From Diprion similis (lineage: Eukaryota; Arthropoda; Insecta; Hymenoptera; Diprionidae): a DNA stretch of 64,000 nucleotides. The position numbers and the translations under genes were made by a program. Of this stretch, positions 50,682 to 63,478 are shown in pieces. The stretch lies in assembly GCF_021155765.1 (NCBI RefSeq), contig NC_060117.1, positions 1,586,001-1,650,000 of the forward strand, written 5' to 3'. Below the pieces are notes generated by a model, which saw only the letters and a list, made by a program, of their open reading frames with translations, was not told where the DNA came from and made no database searches. Position 1 is the stretch's first letter. Each line of letters opens with the position of its first letter.

Positions 50682-53223
50682 ATGACGTCAGACGATCATT
50701 CTCACTTCACGCTTCCCAACAACCAGCCAGTCGTCGCCTTAGAATGTGAAACTGCCTTCAACGCCTTGACTACCAAAGAGAAGCTCTACGCTCACTATCT
50801 CAGCCAAGCAGCCTGGAACGGAGGTCTGATCGTCCTGATCCAAACCTCTCCCGAATCGCCTCTAATCTTTGCGCTCCTCCACTCGATCTTCTCTGCCGAG
50901 CCAATTTCAGACCTCAAAAAGTCTGCACTTACTGCCGGAGTGACCGACGATGAATTTACGGTAACGGAAACGAGGATCTACCGCGAACAATTATTTCTGC
51001 GACCTTGTTAGTCGATACATATTTTAATCGATCCTCTTTCAGGCATTTCTGGTCTACGCAGCAGGGCTTTTGTCCAATGCAGGAAACTACAAATCTTTCG
51101 GAGATAGCAAGATCGTGCCAAACCTGGAGAAGAAAAAGTTTGAGGATATCGTCAAGGCCTCCAAGGCTTACGCGCAAAGTTTACAAGACATACAGTCTCT
51201 TTGGAGTAAAGTAGAAGCGAGGCTCTACTCTCTTGACGACAGAGCAAAGTCGCTCGGCCTTGGCGACAAGGGGACAACGACTTACTTCTCTGCCAACTGC
51301 ACGACGGAAGATGCTGACCTGGTGAACAGGTTAGATGTTCGATGTTTTATCGGTAGTTTTATAAAAATGCTGGAAAGAAATTAAGAAAGAAAAAAACTCA
51401 GAGTATACATGTAGTATTGTACAAGAATAGAACTTAGAACTTATTCAGTTGTTGATTTAAAACTAAAGGTTCATGCAGAGCAAGGGAATGGAGTCGTACA
51501 ACGCGCGGTGCTTTAAGACGGTACAGCCTGTGACTGACCCTGGCAAAAAGGGCTCCGTGACGTACGAGATCAGACTGGCATCCGTAATGACTGGAGACGA
51601 TCCAAAGGTTACATTGCGTGAAGAAACGTTCGAAGAGTCAAAGTTCAGGGTAACAAGAGGCGACTACAGCAAGCTGCTCGTTCCTGTTGTGGATAACTTG
51701 AGAAAAGCGAAAGAGTACGCGTCCAACGAGACGGAGAAACAAATGTTGGACAAGTATATCAGCCATTTTAGTAGCGGTTCGCTGAACGAGCATAAGGATG
51801 GATCGAGATTTTGGATCAAGGATAAGGGGCCGGCAATAGAGACCTACATCGGATTCATAGAGACGTACAGAGACCCTGCAGGGCAGCGGGGCGAGTTCGA
51901 AGGGTTCGTAGCGATGGTGAACAGCGAGATGTCTCAGAAGTTCACTACGCTTGTTAATCGGGCCGAAGAGCTACTGACAAAACTGCCCTGGGGCAGGGAC
52001 TTTGAGAAGGACGAGTTCTTGCGGCCGGACTTCACCAGTTTGGACGTCCTGACTTTTGCCGGCTCAGGCATTCCCGCCGGTATAAACATTCCCAACTATG
52101 ACGAGATCCGTCAGTCGGAGGGTTTCAAGAACGTCTCCTTGGGAAACGTCATACCTGCGAACATGAAGCAGGATGTAATACCGTTTTTGTCCAACGAGGA
52201 TCAGGCGCTAATGAACAAGTTCAGGATTCAGAGTTTCGAAGTGCAGGTCGGACTCCATGAGCTTCTTGGTCACGGCAGTGGAAAGCTCTTCAGAAAGCTG
52301 CCCTCCGACAAGTTCAACTTCGATATTGAGCGTGTGAAAAATCCGCTCAACAGGGAGCCGATCACCAAGTATTTCAACGAGGGTGAAACATACGATTCTA
52401 AATTTGGCGCTATGGGTTCCACCTATGAGGAGTGCCGGGCCGAAGCTGTTGGCCTGTATCTCAGCTTGGAGAAGGATATAATAAAGATATTTGGGTACGA
52501 AGGACAGGATGCGGATGACATAATATATGTAAACTGGCTCAGTCTATTGTGGAACGGATGTGCCAAGGCCCTCGAGATGTATCAACCGTCGACGAAGAAG
52601 TGGCTTCAAGCTCACTCTCAGGCACGCTACGTCCTACTCAGAGTCTGTCTGGAAGCAGGCGAGGGGCTGGTCAGTGTCGTCGAAAGCGAGCCGGGCAAGA
52701 ACCTGAGGATTGTTTTGGACAGGAGCAAAGTAGCCACGGTCGGAAAGACCGCGGTCGGACAATTTCTCACAAAATTACAAGTCTACAAGAGCACAGGCGA
52801 TGTCGAAGCGGCTAAAGCCATGTACGACAAGTATAGCGAGGTCCCTGAATCCGGTCCTCAGCCCTGGGCTCTTTGGAGGAAAATTGTGCTCGATCATAAA
52901 CAGCCGAGAAAAATATTCGTGCAGTCTAACACCTTCGCGAACAGTGGTAAGTATCGATTCGAGAACTTAGTTTCAATGCTTTTTAACTATGGAATTTCAC
53001 AGATTTTGACTCTTGGGAAGGGTTGATAATAACTGAACGAATAATTATCCATCCTTGAATTTCTGCAGAGGCTGGTAAGCCACCCACTAGCGTGACGTTG
53101 AAGAACTACGAGCCGACGTTTAATGGTCTGATCGAGTCCTGGGTGGATCGTTTCCCGTCTACCGAGGTGACCACGACCCTTCTCGAACTGTGGGCAAAGG
53201 ACCAGAAATACTTTTCAGAATAG
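50682..53223 (+). CDS. DPP3: Dipeptidyl peptidase 3 (M49 zinc metallopeptidase)
   Basis: Four exons, 50682-50960, 51043-51329, 51469-52946 and 53069-53223, close in frame to 732 residues (human 737). DPP3 is a mainly cytosolic exopeptidase that removes dipeptides from the N-terminus of short peptides, such as enkephalins and angiotensins. The M49 zinc motif HELLGH is at 452-457 (H452, E453, H457), and the second motif EECRAE follows at 509-514, supplying the third zinc ligand (E510, corresponding to the human glutamate at 508). The N-terminal [18 protein letters not shown] block and the [23 protein letters not shown]-type region (split, read by position) match the family. The ATG at 50682 places the N-terminus as in vertebrates. 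The TGACGTCA at 50683-50690 overlaps the start codon and is probably coincidental. Confidence 0.95.
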
Positions 53224-54240
53224 GAAAAAGAACGCCACTGCATAAATTTGCGTCAATTCAGGGTGTTGCTTGTGATACCGTGGTATCGATACTTACCATG
53301 GAGTAAACAAATTTTTCAACCTTTGTCTTTGATGGAGGTGAGTTCTCGGTGTTGAAGGTCAATAAGAACGGCATTAATAATTCTGACCTTTTACCCTGGG
53401 GGTGTAAGGCTCTTCTTAGAACTAAAATTTATTATATTTAAGAATTCAAACAAAGGGAACAGAGAATGCGGCAAGAAATGGTGGCAAATTTATAATATAC
53501 TACCAGTAATCCCGGATACGCATTACTGTGACTTAGCTCAAAATAATGATCTGCAAAAAACTAAACAAAAAGATTTTTTTCTCTAGTTAATTAGAGATGC
53601 ATCAAAATCCATTGAAAATCAGTCAATTACACATAAAAGACAAACAGAAACTTTCGTAAATTATTTGTATCCGGTATTCAAGCCTCGGTCGTTTTCATCC
53701 TCCCAAAAGGCTGAAACGGCTAGATCATAATAAGAATAGTGATAATATTAAATAACAGTAAATATACGTTTGATACAATATTGATTGAAACGAAATATTG
53801 ATAATAATAATTATCTCGTCGTATTTTCGATCTTACCCGGCTCACGATCCTCTCCAGCCTTTCCTCAATCGCAATATAAGAGTGCGAATTGTTTGTTCGT
53901 GGTCTGTATAAAAATAATGATCGGTAATTAGTTATTTTAAGATTTTTTGTGTCATCTCTTAGTAAAGTCTTGAAATTTAATCAGATATACAATTTAAAAT
54001 AGATTTTTCGAAATAATTTTTGAAGTGAATACGTTACCGACATACATTTTTCATTCAAACTTAGTTCCAAAGTCTGCCGCAGGCGTCGCTGTTGCGCGCC
54101 ATCTTTCTGTGCTATCTTCAAGGCACGCACGGAATTCTGGGACGCCGAGGAGTTCGAACGTGCCTGCGTCGTATCCTGCGTTCCGGATTCGTGCGACTTT
54201 GAGATGAATTTAATAGATTTCTGTTATTAACTCGATACGT
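53224..54240. other. DPP3 3' region and spacer
   Basis: AT-rich with no supported gene. A GC-richer segment at about 54070-54210 could be the promoter or first exon of the spliced non-coding unit to the right. Confidence 0.4.
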
Positions 54241-57200
54241 GGAGCTGATCTTGGTAAGTAATTGTCAAATAAACATTTCAAAGTCACACGGAGTTGTATT
54301 ATCACGTGGTATGTTTGCGACTGTTTTTTTTTTTCATCGGTAAACAAATGACGATCGGAGTTTGGCCGTTGCGTTCTTACACCGCCGACTTTTCTAAATT
54401 CGTAAATATTTTCGGTATATTCGTAAAGTAATCATGTGTTGAATGTGTTAGTTACTCTAAAACGTTCCATTTTTCGTTTTGTTGCGATTATTTCGAGTCC
54501 AAAAGTGTATACGATCGCTATAACAACGTTCTTACATTGCACGAAGAGTCAATCGATATTGAATCGTGTTTTCGCAAAGCTGTTGATCGATGTGAAGTTG
54601 TTTCGGGTACGAATTGCATTCGAATAGTGTAATAGAAACAACAAATATAAACCCTTCGACTCTGTATAACTGTTATTTTGAATTTTCAACAGGCATATGG
54701 GCGAGCGCGAGAGCTGACTAAACCATCGACTTTACGTGGTGAAGATAATCGCCGACGAAGTTCTTGACATCTTGGGGTTGACAATGAGAGCTGATTTGAA
54801 CGATTCAACATTTTCGAAACATCCAACGACCGGTAAATTTTTGCATGCGAATTGTTATAAACTATATCGAGACGCCGGCTTCTTGGCCCACGTTCATGCA
54901 TGTTTAAATAGAATGAAATGTTTTCGTAAATCCGAATTCGTCGTACGCCATTGCGAGTTTTTTTCACCCTCTAATATTTTGGGAAACTGATAATTCGATC
55001 TTAAGCTTGCCACGCCGAAATGTTGAATACATTTCCTCCTTGCAATTGTCGCAACGAATTTTGTAAACTATTATTTTCACGATGTGGGCAATTGGACGGG
55101 TTATCGAATTCGACAATTGTAGTGGTAGAAGTGATGACTTTGCGATCTTGGCCTTTGTTGAAAAATACACTTTCTAAATCAGGAATTTTTTGGCTTTATC
55201 ATTATAAATTACTGTGATTGTTTTTTTTTTATCTGATTACAGAAATAAACTGTACCAAGATTGATCGACGTTATCGAATATTTGAGTCGAATGCAGACCC
55301 AAGGAACAAATACTGGAAAACAAAACGCAGAAGCTGAACAGGTCAAAATGTAAGTAAGTAAAAATACACTTTCGAGATCATTCTTTATTGCACTATCATG
55401 CGTCTTTGGCTTTTAGAAAGTTGCCCATTATATACGAAAACCATACTAATATTTCAATGTTGTGTGTATTGATTTTGAAGATAAAGTAATAATAAATTTT
55501 CATTATTTTTACCCGATAATAGGCACAGACTGTACCGTAGTACTACAGGCCGCATTTAGCAAAGATCTGAACCAACATGGACAGATGCTACTTCATTCAA
55601 TGCATGAAGTAACTGCAAGAAAGAGGTAAGAGAAATACGAATATTGTTTTTAATCATCGATGATGTTAGCGCTTGATTTCGACGAATATTGAATTCTTCT
55701 TACTTACTTGATGCATTTATTTGATGCTGGTGTTTATTCGATATGCCTTTGTATAGTCACATGAAGTCTGATCAATGTATATGGCGTGTCTAATGTTTTA
55801 TTATATTTTTATCACAGTGTGAAAAGTGCGACGCTTCGACATTCAACCTGGACAGACGCTGCGAGAGTAGCTTCATCTAAAGTTTGCTAGAAGGAGCAAC
55901 CTGGAGAAGGTAAGAATACTCATTTTAATAACAGTTTGATAATTTAAGGGGAGCTTACCTTACAGATGTACTAATCAGAAGTAATGGTCGTAAAAGCTTG
56001 CACATTTTTTTTTAAATACTGTTGTAACCGTACCTAAGATGCGGTGAATAAGCATGGAAATAGACAATTGCAATGATTAATTTAGGAACTGAAAATCTGC
56101 CGTATACTAAATTAATTCGGATTTCTTGTTTCGTTTTTTCCAGAATTAAGCAGCGGCATCCGAGTAACTTCTCCATTACTTGGCAACGTTGGTGAGTTTG
56201 CATGTGTTGGGTTATTGGTATATTTCCCTGGGACTCCTTCACCACGTGGCGTGGCGGTAACAATTGTTATACACAAATTTTCGATATCTTAACTGCACAG
56301 ATAGGCTCATTCGCGATCCCAACGTTGCTTGACTTTGAGTCGAATCACTTTTTTGCAATTGATCTCACCATAGCTTCAGTAAATTAAAAATTTTTGCACG
56401 TTGTTGAGAGCGGAATGAGCATCGCGACAGGTAACCATCGCTTACTCGGCATTCGCGGTATCAAATTGTGTTTAGTTATTGCAAATGAAAAAATCTACGT
56501 TATTAAATTTAACAATGCTGTCGTTTCAGCGGTGGATCCACCTGAGGTTTAATTTTATTTACATAAATTTTCAATTTGCATACTATATTCATTATCTTGA
56601 ATCATTTAGAATTTTTGTAAGTATCAATCAACCGCAAACTTAGCTCGCTTAGATAAATGCTGATGAGCATGTAGGATGTTTCTATATCCCATTTTACAAA
56701 ATGTTAATGTACCATCGACAGTCAGATTAAAAAATTACGATTCTCTATCATATCAGCTATCAAGTCAAGTTATTTCCTGAATTAGTCATACTAGTTGTCA
56801 AAATGTTTAATGACAATAATGTCATTAAAATAACCGTCTAACGTTGTTTTGACTTAGTTTATCATTTTTCGAGTATCACTATTTTCAACAAGATTGTATA
56901 TAAGCAGCTGAGTGACTGTATGGTACCAAAACATTTTTCTCCCTACAGGTAATCAACGGAAAAGTAAGTCAGAGTTACCACGGTGCAAATGAGTAAGAAT
57001 GACGTGTGTTGGAGAGAATGGAGAATCGTGTAGATCGGATATAGGTAATCGGGTAGGTAGGAAGGTGTTCGTTTTGGGATTCGTCGCGGGGTTTATGCAT
57101 GTGCGTGTGAGTGTCTTTCTTTAAAACATTTCCGTTGGGTGGTTTATTTGGGAATCAGGCGAGGGTAGGAAGGTCGCGATGTACCGCGATGCTACTAACT

Positions 57201-57382
57201 TTTGTATTCCACAGCGTCAAACGATCACTGATATTGTTCCCCTTAAAAATTTTTAAGCTTTAAAATTTGATGAGATTTAATTTTCCATTCTTTTGTCACT
57301 CTGCAACAATTTTTCAACCCTCATTAAGTCTAATTATTCATTAATTATCAGTCATGATGTCGTTCCATGAATCTCTGTGATC

Positions 57383-57467
57383 GTCTGAATGGGCAAAACG
57401 CATCTCTGGATCATCTATCGCGTTCCGTGGTACGCTATAGATGAGGAGAGATGCTGAGCTCGAAGAC
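57383..57467. ncRNA. Candidate pre-miRNA-like hairpin
   Basis: A stem-loop with 8 bp (57400-57407 with 57447-57454), a small internal loop, 8 bp (57411-57418 with 57437-57444) and 3 bp more around a 10-nt loop at 57423-57432. Weaker pairing (GGGC at 57391 with GCTC at 57456) extends the base. The size and stem are miRNA-like, but I recognise no known mature miRNA in either arm. Confidence 0.35.
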
Positions 57468-57657
57468 TTCGCGTCGAAGAGGACCGCCGACCGCCACGCC
57501 ACACAATAATGCATGCCTTAATCCCATCTCCCTCTCCCTGGACTTTCGCATCTGAGAACAACAATTCCCATCGGAATGTGTCGGATTAGAAAATACGCAG
57601 ATGAGAATTGTATTTCTACAGAATTTTGCGACTAGTTCTAGTGATTTAAGGCTTTTA

Positions 57658-57697
57658 CAAAAGATTGTCATAAACTATAGACGACAATCGTCTTTTG
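57658..57697. other. Short hairpin
   Basis: Six plus six paired bases (57658-57669 with 57683-57688 and 57692-57697) with a 3-nt bulge and a 13-nt loop. Another imperfect stem (TCAAGT with ACTTGA, GCGCG with CGCGC) lies at 57776-57810. Both fall close to the larger hairpin at 57400. Confidence 0.4.
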
Positions 57698-57866
57698 CGT
57701 GACAATTACGCCAGCGGTATATCACACAAATTTAAAGCACTCTTGACGCGTTTTTTTTTACGAATAGTGAAGTGTTCAAGTTTGAACGCGCGTTTTTCGC
57801 GCTGACTTGATACTCTTCGGCTCTGAGTGAAAGCATGACATTTGTGATTTGGCGTTCAACGAGCGG

Positions 57867-57935
57867 GTATAAAAATCTCGGGATCTATGGATCTACGTGT
57901 GGTAGTCCACGTAATGAATAATAGTGAAGAATCTT
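57867..57935 (+). promoter_or_regulatory. Possible TATA promoter and first exon
   Basis: GGGTATAAAAATC at about 57866-57878 is a good TATA box. A GTAAGT donor at 57936 follows some 60 bases later, leading to an acceptor ending at 58018. This could be an alternative promoter for the terminal exon of the non-coding unit. No other support. Confidence 0.3.
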
Positions 57936-58080
57936 GTAAGTATTTATGAAATATATCTGAGATGTATGTATGTACAAGGAATATTCATTTTACTGATAGT
58001 ATTTTTCTTATGTTTCAGGACAGCGAAACAATTTTTTCACAAGTACACTGATTGTGAGAAATAAAGAGAGTATTCAGTCT

Positions 58081-59030
58081 ATCACAATATTGACATTACT
58101 AATCTTTAGTAGAAAAATGATGTTAATTAAAAAAAAAAAAAAAAAAAATACAGTAATCAAGCAATAGACGGGCTATTGAAGCGAATCTGATGTTGGGCTC
58201 AACATATTTTCCATCAGTGTAAGTAATACTTTTCTCGTTTTGCTGGTCGTACTTTTGTCTATGTTACGGTTGATCAATTTTTTCCTTATCTCAGATATAA
58301 TGTTAAGGTTTTTCATATCTAGAGCTAATTACTTTTTCGTCCGTTTCAGCCTTATTTCGACGGATTTACAATTACCGATGGAGTTCACAATCGCCGTAAT
58401 TACAAAGTAGGTATAGTCAAATTAATTAATTGTAGTATTTAAGGATTTGGTCATTTTTGTTGATCCTTTTTGTGACGTAATTTCATCTCGAGTTGCTCAC
58501 AGTCCGTTATATAAATTTCGCTGAAGAATTTCGCAGCCGTCATTCCTGGGTACAAATTTTGTTAATCTTTATTCATATACAGTGTGTACCTACGTTGAAA
58601 ATGCGTTCAGTGTTATCTATCGATGCAACGCCTCTGAGCGTTACTTTATCCTAACTCAACTATCAAGAGTTGATCTTTTCTCACCCTAAAATATCAGTTT
58701 TTAAATAACACCGTCGTCTCTACTAGTTTTTAAGTTTTATCCTAAATTTAATAAGACAAGAAAAGCGACTGAAACCCTAAGCCAGCATTTCCGTTTAGCG
58801 TCATAATCATGTGACGTACAAATACGGACTTCTTATTGGCTGACAGAAACGCGATGCAATATGGCCGACGGCGGGCGCCATTTTGATAATGTCGTTGCGA
58901 CGGTAACGACGAAGGTAAACACTAAACAGGTTATGTTACATAACCTAGTAATCGAGTTGTTTCCAGTGTGTTTGTGCAGATTTGAAGAAAAATTTGCGAG
59001 CTAGTCTTAGAGGAGGAATACTTAAGAGAA
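58081..59030. promoter_or_regulatory. Spacer and RRP36 promoter
   Basis: Begins with an A-run (about 58130-58147) after the putative non-coding terminal exon. Just upstream of RRP36 are an inverted CCAAT box (ATTGG at about 58834), an ATGGCCG and a GCGCCATTTT motif at 58861-58885 (YY1-like, frequent in ribosome-biogenesis promoters), and a CpG-rich stretch. No TATA box. Confidence 0.5.
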
Positions 59031-60044
59031 ATGGTATCGAACGAAGAAGACATCGTCGCCGAGGAAGACGCTGACCGGGTAAAAATTTTATCGAGGTTTC
59101 AGAATTTTATTTCACGTTATGTATATTGCAGCTGGATTTTATGCTCTAAAATAAGTTAGCAAAGAAATTCTAACTGAATTGTTTAATTCTCAGGTGAAAA
59201 TCCGCGAGGAATTATCGACAATGAGTTTCGAGGATTTGCAAAAATTGAAGCAAAAGCTTGGCACGAAAGTTTACAACGAGGCAATGTTCGGAGCGAGTCG
59301 CAGGAAGAAGACTGACTTCAAAAGAGAAAACAAGAACAGGCCTCGCGAGATGACGTCGAAGCTCCAGGTTCCGAGGTTCAAGGAAATTGTACCCGTGAAG
59401 AAAAAAATTGTCAGAGATCCGCGTTACGACAGCCTGTGCGGAACGTTCAATGAAAAGGCTTTTAAAAATTCGTATAAATTTCTAAACAATATCGTGGAGA
59501 ATGACGTCAAAGCGTTGAAAAAGGAACTCGAAGAAACCGAAGATCCCAAGATGATCAAAAAGATAAAATACCTAATTCAAAGGCTGGAGAACCGTCAGAG
59601 AGAAGAAAAGAGGCGAGAAATTAAGGAGCTCAGAGAAGCTGAAGAGAAACAGGAGAAAATCGAGACTCTTAAACGCGGCGAGAAGCCAGTATTCAAAAAG
59701 AAATGTAAGCTTGCTAGTTTTCTACTAGATTAATATATCCTAATTTCATTTATTTCCTTAACTTTGAATCAAACTATCAGTTTGTTGTAAGATCGCCCCT
59801 GTCGTTTGACCGTTATCGAAATAGTCGATCGAGCGTTTCGTGCCGATGTTCATATTCATATTTGTAGCGAACCAACTAACTTAGATGGAATATTCTTTCA
59901 GCGGAGAAACGAGTGCTGGAATTGGTTAGTCAGTACGAGGAATTGAAAAAGTCTGGAAAATTGAAGAAACACATCGAACGTTTGCGCAAAAAGAACGCCA
60001 GTAAAGACAGAAAGAAACTTGCGATACGGGATACGGATCTATGA
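59031..60044 (+). CDS. RRP36: Ribosomal RNA processing protein 36 homologue
   Basis: Three exons, 59031-59078, 59194-59704 and 59902-60044, give 233 residues in frame. RRP36 is a nucleolar SSU-processome factor needed for early cleavages of pre-rRNA leading to 18S rRNA. The core motif RDPRYDSLCGTFNEKAFKNSY followed closely by KFLNNI is the family hallmark (yeast and human proteins have a similar RDPRF..L.G......F...Y.FL). The protein is highly charged, with a helical, probably coiled-coil, Lys/Glu-rich region from about 125 to 190 and a basic C-terminus (LRKKNASKDRKKL). An acidic N-terminus (residues 5-16) is encoded by the small exon 1. The start was chosen as the ATG that opens in phase to the acceptor at 59193. 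Confidence 0.92.
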
Positions 60045-60075
<31 letters not shown>

Positions 60076-61497
60076 GTATATTACCGTTGTTCATATTTTT
60101 GAATAAAAAAAGAAAAAAAAACTACAGTTCGTACGTTTTTTTACTCGTGGTAAATTTTATTTTGGAAAATGGGAAATCAGGTTCGGGTTTACGGATCGCC
60201 GCACGAATAAAAATAGAAAACATGTCTATTAATTATGTATTTTTTATTTAACATCAAAAGTAATGACACTTGGGTTGGACAATGTCGTTCGTTTTTTGTT
60301 TTTATAATTTTTTTTTTTTTTTTCGTTTTTTTGTTTGGTTTTTTTTTTCTCAAAGGTTTTTTTCCAACGGTTTTTTGCGTTTTCCTTTTCCTCTTCTCAT
60401 TCCGTGTTTACACCGAAGTTATTTTCTTACGTCTTTTCTTTGTATATCTCTTCCTTTCCTCAAAATCATCATTATTTTCCATAATTCGTCGTCGTCCTGA
60501 TCGTCTTCGTCTTCGTCTTCTTCGTCATATTTTCTTACCTTGTCTCGTTATTTTGTTTACTTTTATGTTATATTTATTTATCGATTTTTTTCTTGTCATT
60601 TATCGTTTACTTTTTTACGTGTGAAAATGAAACATAGCATAGAGAGATAACGAGTAATAATCGCTTAATCAATCAATCAATCAATCAATCAACTAATCAA
60701 TCAATTAATCGCCGTACGAAAGAAGAAATTATTTATAGTCGAAGTAAATAATTATAGATGAACAATAGACGCGGGTATTTGTTTAATATAATAAAAGTAT
60801 AACTGACGTAGGGATAAAAGCTGCGTATATGATGTTTGTTTGTTTGTTTGTGAATGTGTGTGTGTGTGTGTGTGTTTTTTTTTTTTTTTAATGTTTATTC
60901 CATATTCTAATACATACATATATATATTGTTGTTGTTTTTTAATTTTCTTTTTTTTGTCTCTCTTTTCTTCAAATCTTCTTTCGAATCGGATCCCCATGC
61001 AGTCACGCAAACGATCTGTCTGTGTCCGTGTAATATAATTATCATTATTATGTTTTTCCTTGAAAATATGTACAATACTGATGAAACATTATTAAAGTTT
61101 TTTGTTGCTGTTGTTGTTGTTGTTGTTGTTTTTTTTTTTTTTTTTTTGTTGTCGTCGTTGTCGTCGTTGTCGTTTCTCGGTGGTTTTTTTTTTTCTTTTC
61201 TCGCTGGCTCCATTTGTTTGTCAAGTTTCGTTTGTTTTCATTCTTTTTAATTACATATCGTTTAATCATTAAATGATTATTGAATATATGTATATCGTGG
61301 TTAAAATTATTTTCTACGTAAACGCGATTGTAGGCATTTATGTTATTATAATTGCGAGTAATAGGCTGGGCGAGATTTTATATAGGATAATATTATGTAA
61401 TATCGCTTGTCTAACAATAAATACAATTTCATAATAGACGTATAATAATTGTACAAATATACGATTAAATGTGATCAATAATTTTCGATCTTTCAAT

Positions 61498-61528
<31 letters not shown>

Positions 61529-61637
61529 ATAAAAATAAATAAAGTAAAAATAAAAATCCTAATTATACGTTGCAAAAATCTCGTTCAATAAAAGATATAC
61601 GTACGTACGTACAATTATTTATTATATGCAAAAGAAT

Positions 61638-61672
<35 letters not shown>

Positions 61673-62791
61673 AAGAAGGACGATGAAAAAGTATAAGAAA
61701 ACGAAAGAACAAATATTCATATCGTGGAGGAAAAATTTTTCCTTTCTCAATAATAATAATGTCAATAAGAAAGTCCCGGAATTTGAGCACAACTTTCTTG
61801 CATTAGTTCAAAAGACATTAATTATTAAACCCATATAATATCGTACAATATTATACGATAATTATTTTATTGTATATCGTAGGATTTTGTTTTTTTGTTT
61901 TCTATTTTTTGGAAATTATAACAATAATCAATATTCAATAATTGAGACAATAATAGTCTTGTGGATATTTTTTTTTTCACCCCGTTAATAAATAAATAAA
62001 TACCGATTAATATTATTTTATAATAAATAATGTATTACATATAGACGCGATATTACAAAATTTTCTCCGTTCTGTAATTGTAATTCAGCCTTGCCCCGCG
62101 TTCGCAATTTGGTCTTGGACCAAAATTTTTTCTTACACATTTTCATTCGTTTAATTTCACTATTTGTTTTTAATATATCTTTCTCCCTCAACTTTTTTTC
62201 GCATCCTTTTCATTTTCATCTTCTTTTTATATGCACGGAGTACGGAGTTTTCTTTTGCGTTAATTATTTTCATTTTTTGTCTTTTGTGTGTGTGTGTTTT
62301 TTTTTTCGTCGGGTTTCTTTTTCCCGTTAATCTTTTTTTCCTTTCAACAACACGATCTAGACTAAACCATACGTGTGTGTATATATGATAGTAGTAGTAA
62401 CAATAACAATAACAATAACAATAACAATAATAATAATAATAGTAATAATTACGTTTAATAATATCTTATTGTAACAAGTATATTATCAGATTTATCATTA
62501 TTGTTATTATTAAAGTAATGACGCTTTTCTTTTCTTTTTTTTTTTCTAATCGTTAGTATCCTTCATTAAGTTCATTGTTTCCTTCTTCTTCTTCTTCTTC
62601 TTCTTCTTGTTCTTCATTTTCATCTTCTCATAATTTATATAGCTATTATTATTATTATTATTATTATTATTGTTGTTGTTATTGTTATAATATATTTATA
62701 TATATTATCGTTACATAAAATTTTAATATTCATACGTAAATAATTATGTATATTAGCCTAGGGCATGAGGCGCGGCGCACGACGGCAAAGC

Positions 62792-62844
<53 letters not shown>

Positions 62845-63430
62845 GTTGTTGTTAATCTCTATTTATTGATATCATTTTTTTTTTTTTTTGTTTTTCTATT
62901 CCCAATCTTTTCTCGTTTTTTTCTCATATAACGCACGGTTGCGCGGGAGCTTTTTTTTTTCTACGCAATTAAATAGATATAGATATATATATATAGATGA
63001 TAGATAGATATATGAGGGTGGTGTACGAACGAATGTGTGTGTGTGTGTGTGTGTGTGTGTCGAGTGTATGTGTGTATACGAATGAATAATATTAACGCAA
63101 TAAATGACCGCGTCATCCTCCGGAAGAAACGCCCTGTTAAATCTACGCACCTGAAACGTGTGCTTTTTACTTCTTCCTTCTTTCGAAAGTTTTTCAGATT
63201 TTTTTTTTTTTTTTTTTACATTCCGTCTCGACGTAGTATTAAAAATTTTTATTTTCCTTTTCCATTTTTTTTCCTTTCTTTTCCGTCTTTGCCCCCCCCC
63301 CCCCCCCCCCCCCCCCCAAGTATGTTGTTCGCTTTGTTCGCTCGAGCTGCTGGTTGTTTATTTTTTGTTTTTTTTTTAAATTTATTTGTTTCTTGTTGTT
63401 GTTTTTTTTTATGCTTCTTTTTTTAACGAG

Positions 63431-63478
<48 letters not shown>

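Larger units (their letters stand above)
54240..58080 (+). ncRNA. Candidate spliced long non-coding RNA
   Basis: No long reading frame, but a series of well-formed splice sites on the plus strand: donor GTAAGT at 54254, then exon-like blocks 55243-55349, 55523-55625, 55818-55909, 56144-56191, 56949 to about 56990, and a terminal block from 58019 with AATAAA at 58060. The longest AUG frame across the first joined blocks is only about 30 codons (from 55291). Blocks 55523-55625 and 55818-55909 share a core (AAC..GGACAGA.GCT...TTCAT), as if an exon was duplicated, and an ACTGTACC motif recurs in the blocks at 55243 and 55523. A miRNA precursor or snoRNA host is possible. Its existence rests only on splice signals. 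Confidence 0.35.

Noticed and set aside
50242-50685. Open frame of 147 codons just before DPP3
   Set aside because: Out of frame with DPP3, ends across its start codon, and an acceptor-like site at 50662 suggests most of it is intron.
55626-55817. Possible C/D-box snoRNA in an intron (GATGATG near 55660, CTGA near 55769)
   Set aside because: No complementary terminal stem flanks the boxes, and the C box deviates from consensus.
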